Shown: one piece after another, positions 1 to 6,309 of the stretch
Layout: every line of letters starts with the position of its first letter
Numbering within the stretch: the stretch's first letter is position 1
Assembly (NCBI GenBank): GCA_020444765.1
Contig: JAGRHW010000154.1
Coordinates: 1-7,818 of the forward strand
DNA: 7,818 nucleotides
Source: Gammaproteobacteria bacterium
GTDB lineage: Bacteria; Pseudomonadota; Gammaproteobacteria; Granulosicoccales; Granulosicoccaceae
Reading direction: 5' to 3'
Program-made: the position numbers and the translations under genes
The notes under the pieces: model-generated
Databases searched by the model: none
Told to the model about the DNA's origin: nothing
The model's input: only the letters and a program-made list of their open reading frames with translations

Positions 1-571
1 TATGCAGGAAGGCATCCTGTCCTTGTTCCAGATGGCTAAAACCAGTTCCGTGCTGGCCAAAATGTCGCGTCGCGGATTGCCGTTTATTTCCGTGCTTACC
101 GACCCGACCATGGGTGGTGTGTCGGCAAGTTTCGCGATGCTTGGGGATATCATTATTGCCGAACCCAAGGCCTTGATCGGTTTTGCGGGACCGCGGGTCA
201 TAGAGCAGACAGTCAGGGAAACCTTGCCGGAAGGCTTCCAGCGCTCGGAATTCCTCCTCGAACATGGCGCTATCGATATGATCGTCGCGCGCATGGACAT
301 GCGTGACACGATTGCCTCGCTGGTTCTCAAGCTGATGCACAACGAACCTATCGAAGAGCCGAAACCTGTTGTCGAACCCCCGCCACCGGTTACGCCGCCT
401 CCCGAAGTGGAGGAAGCCATCGGTCAAGAGGCCGAAGTCGAGCCGGCGCCGCTTGTCGAATCTGAGGTCGAAGTGCAACCCGAATCTGAGCCTGAACAGG
501 ACAGTATCGCTGAGGAGCCGGCAGCCGAACCCGATTCAGCGGCGGATGAATCAACACAACAAAACCCCTGA
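1..571 (+). CDS. accD: Acetyl-CoA carboxylase carboxyltransferase subunit beta, C-terminal part (5' end outside window)
   Basis: This is the beta subunit of the carboxyltransferase half of acetyl-CoA carboxylase. With AccA it moves the carboxyl group from carboxybiotin on AccB to acetyl-CoA, giving malonyl-CoA for fatty acid synthesis in the cytoplasm. The reading frame is open from the window edge, and the visible 189 residues start near residue 170 of the usual protein, so the N-terminal zinc finger is not seen. The crotonase-fold core is very well conserved: [20 protein letters not shown] (residues about 30-49 of the visible part), [17 protein letters not shown] and [18 protein letters not shown]. 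After the core ends (about residue 116) comes a tail of some 70 residues made mostly of Glu, Pro, Ala, Val and Ser, much longer than the roughly 20-residue tail of E. coli AccD. folC follows after 17 bases, so the two are probably cotranscribed. Identification is secure; the role of the tail is unknown. Confidence 0.97.
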   Translation, partial: MQEGILSLFQMAKTSSVLAKMSRRGLPFISVLTDPTMGGVSASFAMLGDIIIAEPKALIGFAGPRVIEQTVRETLPEGFQRSEFLLEHGAIDMIVARMDMRDTIASLVLKLMHNEPIEEPKPVVEPPPPVTPPPEVEEAIGQEAEVEPAPLVESEVEVQPESEPEQDSIAEEPAAEPDSAADESTQQNP

Positions 572-588
572 GTCCGGACCTGAACAGT

Positions 589-1863
589 ATGCCAACGGTG
601 TCTGAAGGGCCGGCCTTGTCCGCATGGCTGCGCCGAATCGAGGCTTTGCATCCGACGGAGATAGAGCTCGGTCTGTCACGGGTCGAACAGGTAGCTCGCG
701 CAGCCGGCCTGGAACGTCCACACTGCCCGTTGATCACAGTGGCCGGAACCAATGGCAAAGGATCGGCGGTTGCCTTTTTGACAGCCATTTTCTCGGCGGC
801 CGGCTACAAGGTCGGCGCCTATACCTCGCCGCATATCCGGGTCTTTAATGAGCGGATCCGGATCGATGGGCAATGCGTGGAAGATGCCTCGATTGTTGCC
901 GCTCTGGATCATCTGGAAACGCTGCGCGGCGATATTTCCCTGACTTATTTCGAGTACTCGACGCTTGCCGCCATGCAGGTCTTTCAAAGGGCGGCGACCG
1001 ATGTGGTGATTCTTGAGGTCGGCCTTGGCGGACGTCTGGACGCGGTGAACATCTGGGATGCGGATGTTGCGGTGGTGACCACGATTGCGCTGGATCACGA
1101 GTCATGGCTGGGCAATAGCCGGGAGCAAATCGCGGTCGAGAAGGTCGGAATCTCGCGTAAGGACCGGCCATTGGTGATCGGCGACCGTTCGCCGCCGTCA
1201 TCCCTGTTCGCTGAAGCCGCGAGGATCGGTGCGCAAATTTATTGTATTCAAAAGGATTTCGACTATTCTCAGCAGGGTGGATTGTGGAAAGTACAAGCCG
1301 CTCACAAGGTATTCGCAGAGCTGCCGTATCCCGCGCTTGACGGTCAATGGCAGTTCGATAATGCGGCACTGGCGATCGTTGCCGCCAGTCTGTTGACAAC
1401 CCGTTTACCCTTGCAGGACCGGCATTACCGGCAGGCGATGCGGTCCGTGGCGATTCAGGCCCGTTATCAGCGAGGACATTTTCGCGGCCATCCGGTGATT
1501 CTGGATGTCGGGCACAATCCGGCAGCGGTCAACGTCCTGACCGGACAGTTGCAACGGGATTTTCCCGCTGGTGTTGTCGCTGTGTTTGCGGTGATGCGTG
1601 ACAAGGCCGTCGATGAGATGATCACCTGCATAGCGCCACTGGTCCGTGCCTGGTATCTGGGTGAGCTGTCGCTTGAGCGCGCGCTGGGTATTGCAGAGCT
1701 TGAACGGAAAATCCAACAGGCTGATGCCGGTGCGCGGGTTTGTTTGCGCGATTCTGTCCTGTCAGCCCTGGAGGCTGCGACAGAGGAGAATGCGAGCGAT
1801 CTGCCGATCGTGGTTTTCGGTTCTTTTTATACGATTGCTGAAGTAATGGAGTTTATAGATTGA
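589..1863 (+). CDS. folC: Bifunctional folylpolyglutamate synthase / dihydrofolate synthase
   Basis: FolC is a cytoplasmic Mur-ligase-family enzyme. It adds glutamate to dihydropteroate to make dihydrofolate, then extends tetrahydrofolates with further glutamates, using ATP. The 424-residue length fits the family. Visible motifs in order: N-terminal AWLRRIEALH (12-21), ATP-binding P-loop VAGTNGKGS (51-59), TSPH (79-82), RGDISLTYFEYSTLAA (113-128), EVGLGGRLDA (143-152), TTIALDH (164-170), the EK pair whose Lys185 is the carbamylated lysine of the family, DVGHNP (306-311), and GSFYTIAEVME near the end. Two usual residues differ slightly: ARYQ (291-294) stands where GRFQ is common, and EKVGI replaces EKAGI. 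Start ATG 589 gives the expected N-terminus, but no good Shine-Dalgarno sequence is seen, so translation may depend on ribosomes ending accD 17 bases upstream. The stop codon overlaps the dedD start as TGATG. The order accD-folC-dedD supports the call. Confidence 0.97.
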   Translation: MPTVSEGPALSAWLRRIEALHPTEIELGLSRVEQVARAAGLERPHCPLITVAGTNGKGSAVAFLTAIFSAAGYKVGAYTSPHIRVFNERIRIDGQCVEDASIVAALDHLETLRGDISLTYFEYSTLAAMQVFQRAATDVVILEVGLGGRLDAVNIWDADVAVVTTIALDHESWLGNSREQIAVEKVGISRKDRPLVIGDRSPPSSLFAEAARIGAQIYCIQKDFDYSQQGGLWKVQAAHKVFAELPYPALDGQWQFDNAALAIVAASLLTTRLPLQDRHYRQAMRSVAIQARYQRGHFRGHPVILDVGHNPAAVNVLTGQLQRDFPAGVVAVFAVMRDKAVDEMITCIAPLVRAWYLGELSLERALGIAELERKIQQADAGARVCLRDSVLSALEAATEENASDLPIVVFGSFYTIAEVMEFID

Positions 1864-2552
1864 TGGCTTCCCAGAGTGCGGCTACCCCGGCAATCGAGAC
1901 GCTGCATGACAATGTTCTGAAGCGCCGCTTGCTTGGCGCGGCTGTACTGATCGCGCTGGCGGTGATTTTTTTACCGTTGATCTTCGACGGCGCAGGCACT
2001 GAAAGTCAGTTCCGTTCCATTGAACCGCTGACGTCCGAGCCGCCGTATGATCTTGAAATCATGCAGGAAGGCGTGTTGCCGGAATTGTCCGGTTCGACCG
2101 TCGTTGAGTTCGTCGAGGACCGCTCCATCAATGAGCTGCCGGCCGAGGGGAATGAGCTGGCGCCTGAGCCCGCGATAAACGTTCAGCCCGCAACGGAGAT
2201 GCCGGAAAACCAAAGCGACATCGCCGTCGAGCCTGTGCCCGCGCCGGCTCCGATAAAGAAAACCGAGCCCGTGAGTGCGCCAACGCCTTCGCCTGAGCCG
2301 TCCGCAGCGGCTGCCGGACGGCAGTCATGGCTGATTCAGACCGCGAGCTTCAAGGACAAGATCAACGCCCTCAGTTTACGCAGTGATTTGAAAAAAACCG
2401 GTTATCCGGTACAGGTCAAGGTTGCCGAGCTGGGAGGGCAGTCGGTCTTCCGCGTCTATGTCGGACCGATCGATGGTGAGCAGGAAGCCAGCCGGGTCAA
2501 AGCCTCGCTGGACAAAAAACTTGACCGGAATACCTTGTTGGTTGCTGAGTAA
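1863..2552 (+). CDS. dedD: DedD-like SPOR-domain cell-division protein
   Basis: This is a bitopic inner-membrane protein of 229 residues. A short cytoplasmic N-terminus (1-20) ends in basic KRR, followed by one membrane segment at about 22-41 (LLGAAVLIALAVIFLPLIF). A Pro/Glu/Ala-rich periplasmic linker spans about 45-150, and a C-terminal SPOR domain about 154-229 begins SWLIQTASFKDK and contains FRVYVGPIDGEQEA. In the known family, SPOR domains bind glycan strands stripped of stem peptides at the division septum, and DedD supports septal constriction. I chose ATG 1863, whose A is the last base of the folC TGA, with a TGGAG ribosome site at 1847-1851. A TTG three bases earlier would add one residue. 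The one-base overlap suggests translational coupling to folC. Placement between folC and cvpA matches E. coli, which makes the DedD name firmer than the domain alone would. Confidence 0.93.
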   Translation: MASQSAATPAIETLHDNVLKRRLLGAAVLIALAVIFLPLIFDGAGTESQFRSIEPLTSEPPYDLEIMQEGVLPELSGSTVVEFVEDRSINELPAEGNELAPEPAINVQPATEMPENQSDIAVEPVPAPAPIKKTEPVSAPTPSPEPSAAAAGRQSWLIQTASFKDKINALSLRSDLKKTGYPVQVKVAELGGQSVFRVYVGPIDGEQEASRVKASLDKKLDRNTLLVAE

Positions 2553-2625
2553 TTTTCCGCAATATCCGGGCCGCGCAACCATTTAACCCAAACAATGAAC
2601 GGCGTTTAAATAGGTAAATAGGGGC

Positions 2626-2654
2626 TTGGCAAGACACGGTCGTTATTGTTAAAT
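2626..2654 (+). promoter_or_regulatory. Candidate sigma-70 promoter for cvpA-purF
   Basis: TTGGCA at 2626-2631 matches the -35 consensus at five of six positions. TTAAAT at 2649-2654 matches the -10 consensus at four of six, with a 17-base spacer. It lies about 55 bases before the cvpA start, in the only sizeable gap of the operon. In E. coli cvpA-purF has its own PurR-controlled promoter, but I could not find a convincing PurR palindrome here. The match is modest and could arise by chance in AT-rich sequence. Confidence 0.35.
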
Positions 2655-2690
2655 GCGCGCATGACGACGCACCCGGACAAATAAAGAGTA

Positions 2691-2697
2691 AGGGAGG
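2691..2697 (+). promoter_or_regulatory. Ribosome binding site of cvpA
   Basis: AGGGAGG is a strong Shine-Dalgarno sequence 12 bases before ATG 2710, a slightly long spacing. An in-frame TAA at 2689-2691 rules out any earlier start for cvpA. The ATG at 2699 is closer but lies in another frame. Confidence 0.6.
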
Positions 2698-2709
2698 CAT
2701 GCCGAGCTC

Positions 2710-3201
2710 ATGACTGGTATAGATGTTGTCATTCTGCTGTTCATCGGGATATCCGGTGTCATCAGCTGGTTTCGTGGTGTTACGCGTGAGTTTATTTCGC
2801 TGTTCACCTGGGTCCTGGCAATCGCGGTAACATTTCTTTATTCGCATAAGTTTGCGATCATATTGCCTGATTCGATCGGTGGGGTTACGGCGCGGGTCAT
2901 TACCAGTGCGCTGATCCTGTTTTTCGGCATTCTGCTGCTCGGCTGGTTGTTTGGCACCTTGGCCAAGAAATTCCTGGCAACGGTCAAAATGTCAGTGGTG
3001 GATCGGATTCTCGGATTGTTGTTTGGATTGTTGCGCGGCATTGCGATAATCTCCGTGATCGTTCTGTTGCTCAATCTGACGGGTATACCGCAGGAACCCT
3101 GGTGGCATGAGTCGTTTTTTCTGCCACGCTTTCAACAAATAGCAATGTGGCTGCACGAGCATTTACCGCCGGACCTGGCCGCATATTTTAAATTTTCCTG
3201 A
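2710..3201 (+). CDS. cvpA: CvpA family inner-membrane protein
   Basis: This 163-residue polytopic membrane protein matches CvpA, named in E. coli for its need in colicin V production; its molecular function is not settled. Four hydrophobic segments are visible at about 5-20, 29-46, 62-84 and 104-124, ending in a short amphipathic C-terminus. Family hallmarks include the start GIDVVILLFIGISGVISWFRG, in which the Arg-Gly pair (22-23) follows the first segment, TREFISLFTWVLA, and the conserved DRILGLLFGLLRG (98-110). Length and topology are typical. It sits between dedD and purF as in many gammaproteobacteria, and purF follows after 54 bases with no terminator between them, so cotranscription with purF is likely. 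Confidence 0.94.
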   Translation: MTGIDVVILLFIGISGVISWFRGVTREFISLFTWVLAIAVTFLYSHKFAIILPDSIGGVTARVITSALILFFGILLLGWLFGTLAKKFLATVKMSVVDRILGLLFGLLRGIAIISVIVLLLNLTGIPQEPWWHESFFLPRFQQIAMWLHEHLPPDLAAYFKFS

Positions 3202-3255
3202 TACAGTACACGGCAGTACGTTTCAGAACAGTGGACTTCGAGGTTCAGTAACACA

Positions 3256-4770
3256 ATGTGCGGTATTATCGGTATCGTGGCCAACAGCGCTGTTAACAGC
3301 CTGTTGTACGATGGCCTGTCATTACTCCAGCATCGCGGCCAGGATGCGGCCGGCATAGCGACCAGCCATGAGGGCAGGGTGCTGATCCGTAAATCCATGG
3401 GTCTGGTGCGGGATGTGTTTCGCGCTGAACATATGCTGCGCCTGAAAGGCAATATGGGCATAGGGCATTGCCGATATCCGACTGCAGGGAACTCATCGGC
3501 GAGCGCCGAAGCGCAGCCTTTTTATGTCAACTCGCCTTACGGTATCGTGCTCGGTCATAACGGTAATCTGACCAACTCGGCCGAACTCGAACAGGAGTTG
3601 TTCGAATCGGATTTGCGCCATATCAACACCACCTCCGATTCTGAAGTTCTGCTCAATATCCTTGCCCACGAGCTGCAAAAACAGATCGGCTCGACCAAAC
3701 TCCATCCGGACGATATCTTCAATGCCGTGTCTGAAGTTCACCGGCGTTGCCGCGGCGGTTACGCGGTTATTTCAATGCTGATCGGCAGGGGCATACTTGC
3801 ATTTCGTGATCCTCACGGTATTCGTCCGGTCTGTATAGGGACGCGCGATTCCGAGCAGGGGACAGAGTATGCAATCGCATCCGAGAGTGTTGCCTTGCAG
3901 TCACTCGGTTTTGAAACATTGCGCGATGTGGCGCCGGGAGAAGCGATTTACATTACCGAAGACGGGAAGTTCTATAGCAAGCAGTGCGCAAAAAATGCAA
4001 GCCTGAATCCATGTATTTTCGAGTTTGTGTATTTCGCGCGGCCTGATTCCATTATGGATAATGTGTCAGTCTACAAAACCCGTATGCGCATGGGTGAGGC
4101 GCTGGCGAAGAAAATCCTGCGCGAATTTGCCGATCACGATATCGATGTGGTGATTCCGATTCCCGATACCAGCCGTACGTCGGCGCTCGAGTTGGCTTTT
4201 CATCTTGGCGTGCATTACCGGGAAGGGTTTATGAAGAACCGCTATATCGGTCGCACGTTTATCATGCCCGGCCAGAAAATGCGGAAAAAATCCGTGCGTC
4301 AGAAGCTCAATCCGATAGATCTGGAGTTTCGTGGAAAAAACGTCCTGCTGGTCGATGATTCCATCGTGCGCGGCACGACTTCGGAGCAGATCGTGCAGAT
4401 GGCGAGGGACGCCGGCGCGAAAAAAGTCTATATGGCATCGGCCGCGCCGCCGGTCATGTTCCCGAATGTTTACGGGATCGATATGCCGGCTGCTGAAGAG
4501 CTCATTGCGCATAATCGTACGGTCGAAGAAATCCGTCAGGAAATCGGTGCTGACTGGCTTGTTTACCAGGATCTGGAGGATTTGATCGAATCGGTGCGTT
4601 TTGGTAACAGGGAAATCACCCGCTTCGACACCAGTTGCTTTACCGGCGACTATATTACCGGTGATGTGGATGGCAGCTACCTGGACCGCATCGGGCGGTC
4701 ACGCTGCGACAGAGCGCAACAGAAGCTGGCCGGGGACCTCGCCGAGGACGAGGATATCGGCCTGAACTAA
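3256..4770 (+). CDS. purF: Amidophosphoribosyltransferase
   Basis: PurF catalyses the first committed step of purine synthesis in the cytoplasm: PRPP plus glutamine gives 5-phosphoribosylamine, glutamate and pyrophosphate. At 504 residues it is essentially the E. coli length. The N-terminal class II glutaminase domain (about 2-235) opens with MCGIIGIV, where Cys2 becomes the N-terminal nucleophile after Met removal. It includes [12 protein letters not shown] (24-35), GHCRYPTAG (70-78, with Cys where Val is usual) and HNGNLTN (101-107). The phosphoribosyltransferase domain (about 255-470) has [11 protein letters not shown] (300-310), [13 protein letters not shown] (328-340) and the PRPP loop [14 protein letters not shown] (363-376). 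There is no obvious propeptide before the Cys, as in enteric enzymes that lack the iron-sulfur cluster. Start ATG 3256 is fixed by the catalytic Cys; a weak GAGG lies at 3240-3243. It is the last gene of the operon, ending 7 bases from a convergent gene. Confidence 0.98.
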   Translation: MCGIIGIVANSAVNSLLYDGLSLLQHRGQDAAGIATSHEGRVLIRKSMGLVRDVFRAEHMLRLKGNMGIGHCRYPTAGNSSASAEAQPFYVNSPYGIVLGHNGNLTNSAELEQELFESDLRHINTTSDSEVLLNILAHELQKQIGSTKLHPDDIFNAVSEVHRRCRGGYAVISMLIGRGILAFRDPHGIRPVCIGTRDSEQGTEYAIASESVALQSLGFETLRDVAPGEAIYITEDGKFYSKQCAKNASLNPCIFEFVYFARPDSIMDNVSVYKTRMRMGEALAKKILREFADHDIDVVIPIPDTSRTSALELAFHLGVHYREGFMKNRYIGRTFIMPGQKMRKKSVRQKLNPIDLEFRGKNVLLVDDSIVRGTTSEQIVQMARDAGAKKVYMASAAPPVMFPNVYGIDMPAAEELIAHNRTVEEIRQEIGADWLVYQDLEDLIESVRFGNREITRFDTSCFTGDYITGDVDGSYLDRIGRSRCDRAQQKLAGDLAEDEDIGLN

Positions 4771-4786
4771 CAGGCGTTTAGCCGAT
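4756..4786. terminator. Nested inverted repeats between convergent genes, possible weak terminator
   Basis: GCCTG (4760-4764) pairs with CAGGC (4771-4775) around the purF stop codon. An outer pair, ATCGGC (4756-4761) with GCCGAT (4781-4786), encloses it; the two share some bases, so they may be alternative or partly nested folds. No proper T run follows on either strand, so a classic intrinsic terminator is not shown. The 7-base gap between the two convergent stop codons leaves little room for another one, unless it lies inside a coding region. Confidence 0.3.
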
Positions 4787-6079
4787 CCGTAATCCGGCGC
4801 GCTGAAAGTCTTCCACGACGATGCCGTATTCGCCGTCACGCAAGGTGGTTTTGATCTGGTAAGGCACGCCTGACGGATCGGGCTGGAGTTGCGAAAGATC
4901 CACCACCCGCTGCATCGAGGCATCTTTGTTCTTGTCGAGCAGTATAATCACCCGGGGTTTGAGCTTGTCGGTAGTGTTGGACAGAACGATGCCGACTTCC
5001 CCGTTGGTCATTTCGACGATACTGCCCGGCGGGAAAATGCCGATACTGTCGATAAATTTGATGACCAGATCTTCGTCAAACTGTTTACCGCGTTCGCCAT
5101 ACAGGATATGCAGGGCTTCGGAGGGTGAGCGGGCTTCGCGGTAGATTTGTTTGGTGGTGATCGTGTCATAGGCTTCGGCGATCGAAACGATTTGCGCATA
5201 CAGGGGGATTTCATCGGCGGTCAGTCCACGCGGGTAGCCTTTGCCGTCCGGACGTTCATGGTGGCTGTAGGCGACGTCAGCGGCGCCGGAAAACACGCTT
5301 TGGGTCGACATCAGAATGTCACGGCCGAATTTCGGATGTTTGTGCATCAAGGCCCATTCTTCTTCGCTCAGCGGGCCGGGTTTGTTGATCAGCTCAGTCG
5401 GCAGACTGGTTTTGCCGACGTCGTGCAGCATCGCGCAAACGCCCAGATCTTCCATTTCCTTGGTCGACATGCCCATGCCTCGGGCCATCACGATACTCAG
5501 CGCCGCGACATTCAGGGAGTGTTGAGCGGTATGCTCATCTTTCGCTTTGAGGCGGGTCAGCCAGATCGAGGCGTCGGGATTGCGCAGAATTGATTCTACG
5601 GTGCTGCTGACAGCGCTTTTGACCTTACCCGCATCGATCTGTCCGCCAAGACGGATTTCCTCGAACATGCGCTGGACGGTTTCTTCCGCCAGGGTATGGA
5701 CTTCGCGGGCATCGCTGTATTCGTCTTCAATCTGGAGACTAGGGGCAGCCACCGGGGTGCCGGGTGCCGACCGCTTGGATGGTTCGGGGTTGGAAACCTG
5801 GTAATCGGCGTAATCGACGAAGACATGCTGGCATTCTGCCTGCACCGCCAATATATCCTGTTGGGTTTTGATATCCAGCCCCTGAAACATAAAGGAGCTT
5901 TCTTCCCAGGGCTTGTCGAGTTCACGAACGTACATACCGATTCGTAACTGATCGACCGGAATTTTTTCCAAACGGCGCATGTTGCCTTGAGTCTGGACGC
6001 GGCGTCTGGCGGCTTTGTCACGTGCGGCACGTGCTTTGGCTTTGGCGTCTGGCTCGGACTTAAATATATTAAAAAACAT
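4778..6079 (-). CDS. DUF3391 and HD-GYP cyclic-di-GMP phosphodiesterase
   Basis: HD-GYP proteins hydrolyse cyclic-di-GMP to pGpG or GMP at a two- or three-metal centre, usually lowering biofilm formation and favouring motility. The 433 residues from ATG 6079 comprise a basic Ala/Lys/Arg-rich N-terminus (about 11-35), a DUF3391 domain from IPVDQLRIGMYV (40-51) to about 90, a variable linker, and the HD-GYP domain (about 160-350). The latter has QHSLNVA (His187), MLHDVGK (His219-Asp220), HKHP (246-249) and the full signature HHERPDGKGYP (273-283). A C-terminal beta-rich module follows (about 351-433). Two positions look altered: His206 in the longer numbering (residue 183) lies four before His187, and Glu302 replaces the usual Asp in SIAEAYD. 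No membrane segment or receiver domain is visible, so it is probably cytoplasmic. The start is uncertain: TTG 6148 would add 23 residues and has a better ribosome site. A sigma-28-like promoter lies upstream. Enzyme activity is likely but inferred. Confidence 0.9.
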   Translation of the reverse strand: MFFNIFKSEPDAKAKARAARDKAARRRVQTQGNMRRLEKIPVDQLRIGMYVRELDKPWEESSFMFQGLDIKTQQDILAVQAECQHVFVDYADYQVSNPEPSKRSAPGTPVAAPSLQIEDEYSDAREVHTLAEETVQRMFEEIRLGGQIDAGKVKSAVSSTVESILRNPDASIWLTRLKAKDEHTAQHSLNVAALSIVMARGMGMSTKEMEDLGVCAMLHDVGKTSLPTELINKPGPLSEEEWALMHKHPKFGRDILMSTQSVFSGAADVAYSHHERPDGKGYPRGLTADEIPLYAQIVSIAEAYDTITTKQIYREARSPSEALHILYGERGKQFDEDLVIKFIDSIGIFPPGSIVEMTNGEVGIVLSNTTDKLKPRVIILLDKNKDASMQRVVDLSQLQPDPSGVPYQIKTTLRDGEYGIVVEDFQRAGLRIG

Positions 6080-6156
6080 ATAGTTGCATAAATATACAGT
6101 TAGTTTTTTACTCGTATAAGCCGCGGTGAGACAGTTCCGTTTGTGCAAACAGCGAA

Positions 6157-6161
6157 CCTTT
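6157..6161 (-). promoter_or_regulatory. Ribosome-site-like AAAGG that would support a TTG start at 6148
   Basis: On the minus strand AAAGG (6161-6157) lies 8 bases before TTG 6148, which is in frame with the HD-GYP gene; an in-frame TAG lies further upstream. No Shine-Dalgarno sequence precedes ATG 6079. Against the TTG start, the 23 added residues are encoded by AT-rich sequence unlike the rest of the gene and do not resemble a known domain. The site therefore bears on the start choice without settling it. Confidence 0.35.
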
Positions 6162-6171
6162 GTCCTCTAAA

Positions 6172-6198
6172 ATATCGGCCAGTCTGTCAATAAATTTA
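6172..6198 (-). promoter_or_regulatory. Sigma-28 (FliA) type promoter for the HD-GYP gene
   Basis: Read on the minus strand, TAAATTTA (6198-6191), an 11-base spacer and GCCGATAT (6179-6172) match the enterobacterial FliA consensus TAAAGTTT-N11-GCCGATAA. Six of eight bases match in the -35 element and seven of eight in the -10 element, with the exact spacer. Transcription would start near 6164, giving a leader of about 85 bases to ATG 6079 or about 16 to TTG 6148. The spacer contains a perfect TTGACA, but no sigma-70 -10 element follows at 16-18 bases. Control of a cyclic-di-GMP phosphodiesterase by the flagellar sigma factor is biologically sensible. Confidence 0.65.
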
Positions 6199-6243
6199 AA
6201 AAAATTGTACGCAGTTCAATTTATAAATGAAGATTGCTTCAGG

Positions 6244-6274
6244 AATTAAAAATATTTATGCCTTTGCCTGAGGC
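6244..6274 (-). terminator. Possible weak terminator after the L,D-transpeptidase gene
   Basis: On the minus strand GCCT (6274-6271) can pair with AGGC (6263-6260) across a 7-base loop. It is followed by ATAAATATTTTTAATT, which is T-rich but not a clean run. The stem is only 4 pairs, so the call is tentative. It lies about 36 bases past the stop codon, a normal place for a terminator, and would separate this transcript from the HD-GYP promoter downstream. Confidence 0.3.
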
Positions 6275-6309
6275 GACAAGCGGATTTTTACGGATTGGCG
6301 ATTGTTTGA

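Larger units (their letters stand above)
2553..2709. other. dedD-cvpA intergenic region
   Basis: These 157 bases separate dedD from cvpA and form the widest gap within the operon. I see no supported small gene and no strong terminator hairpin with a T run after dedD. The region is more AT-rich than its neighbours. It contains a perfect tandem pair of the 8-mer TAAATAGG at 2607-2614 and 2615-2622, a short odd-length inverted repeat AACG-G-CGTT near 2599-2607, a weak sigma-70-like promoter, and the cvpA ribosome site. A second transcript start for cvpA-purF here is plausible but unproven. Confidence 0.6.
6080..6309. other. AT-rich leader region of the HD-GYP gene
   Basis: This 230-base region lies between the start of the HD-GYP gene and the stop of the L,D-transpeptidase gene, both on the minus strand. 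It is markedly AT-rich. Going along the minus strand it holds a weak terminator-like fold (6244-6274), a small hairpin TGAAG/CTTCA with a four-base loop (6228-6241), a perfect 10-base palindrome ATTTATAAAT (6219-6228), and the FliA-type promoter (6172-6198). A ribosome site follows at 6157-6161, then about 70 AT-rich bases before ATG 6079. No gene on the plus strand is supported. Confidence 0.6.

Noticed and set aside
369..605. Overlapping second gene inside the accD tail, with Arg/Ser-rich translation
   Set aside because: It is a +1-frame shadow of the repetitive Pro/Glu codons. It has no ribosome site and no recognisable protein character.
2595..2610. PurR operator upstream of cvpA
   Set aside because: The inverted repeat AACG-G-CGTT is odd-length and lacks the flanking bases of the even 16-base PurR palindrome, so it does not support the call.
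5147..5593. Plus-strand ORF of 148 codons inside the HD-GYP gene
   Set aside because: It lies opposite the conserved HD-GYP motifs, and long antisense frames are common in GC-rich genes.
6155..6190. Sigma-70 promoter on the minus strand using the perfect TTGACA at 6190-6185
   Set aside because: No acceptable -10 hexamer lies 16-18 bases downstream. The TATTTT that follows is only about 10 bases away. The same bases are better explained as the spacer of the FliA-type promoter.
6219..6228. Palindrome ATTTATAAAT as a regulator binding site
   Set aside because: A 10-base AT-only palindrome in an AT-rich gap is expected by chance, and there is no second copy to support it.
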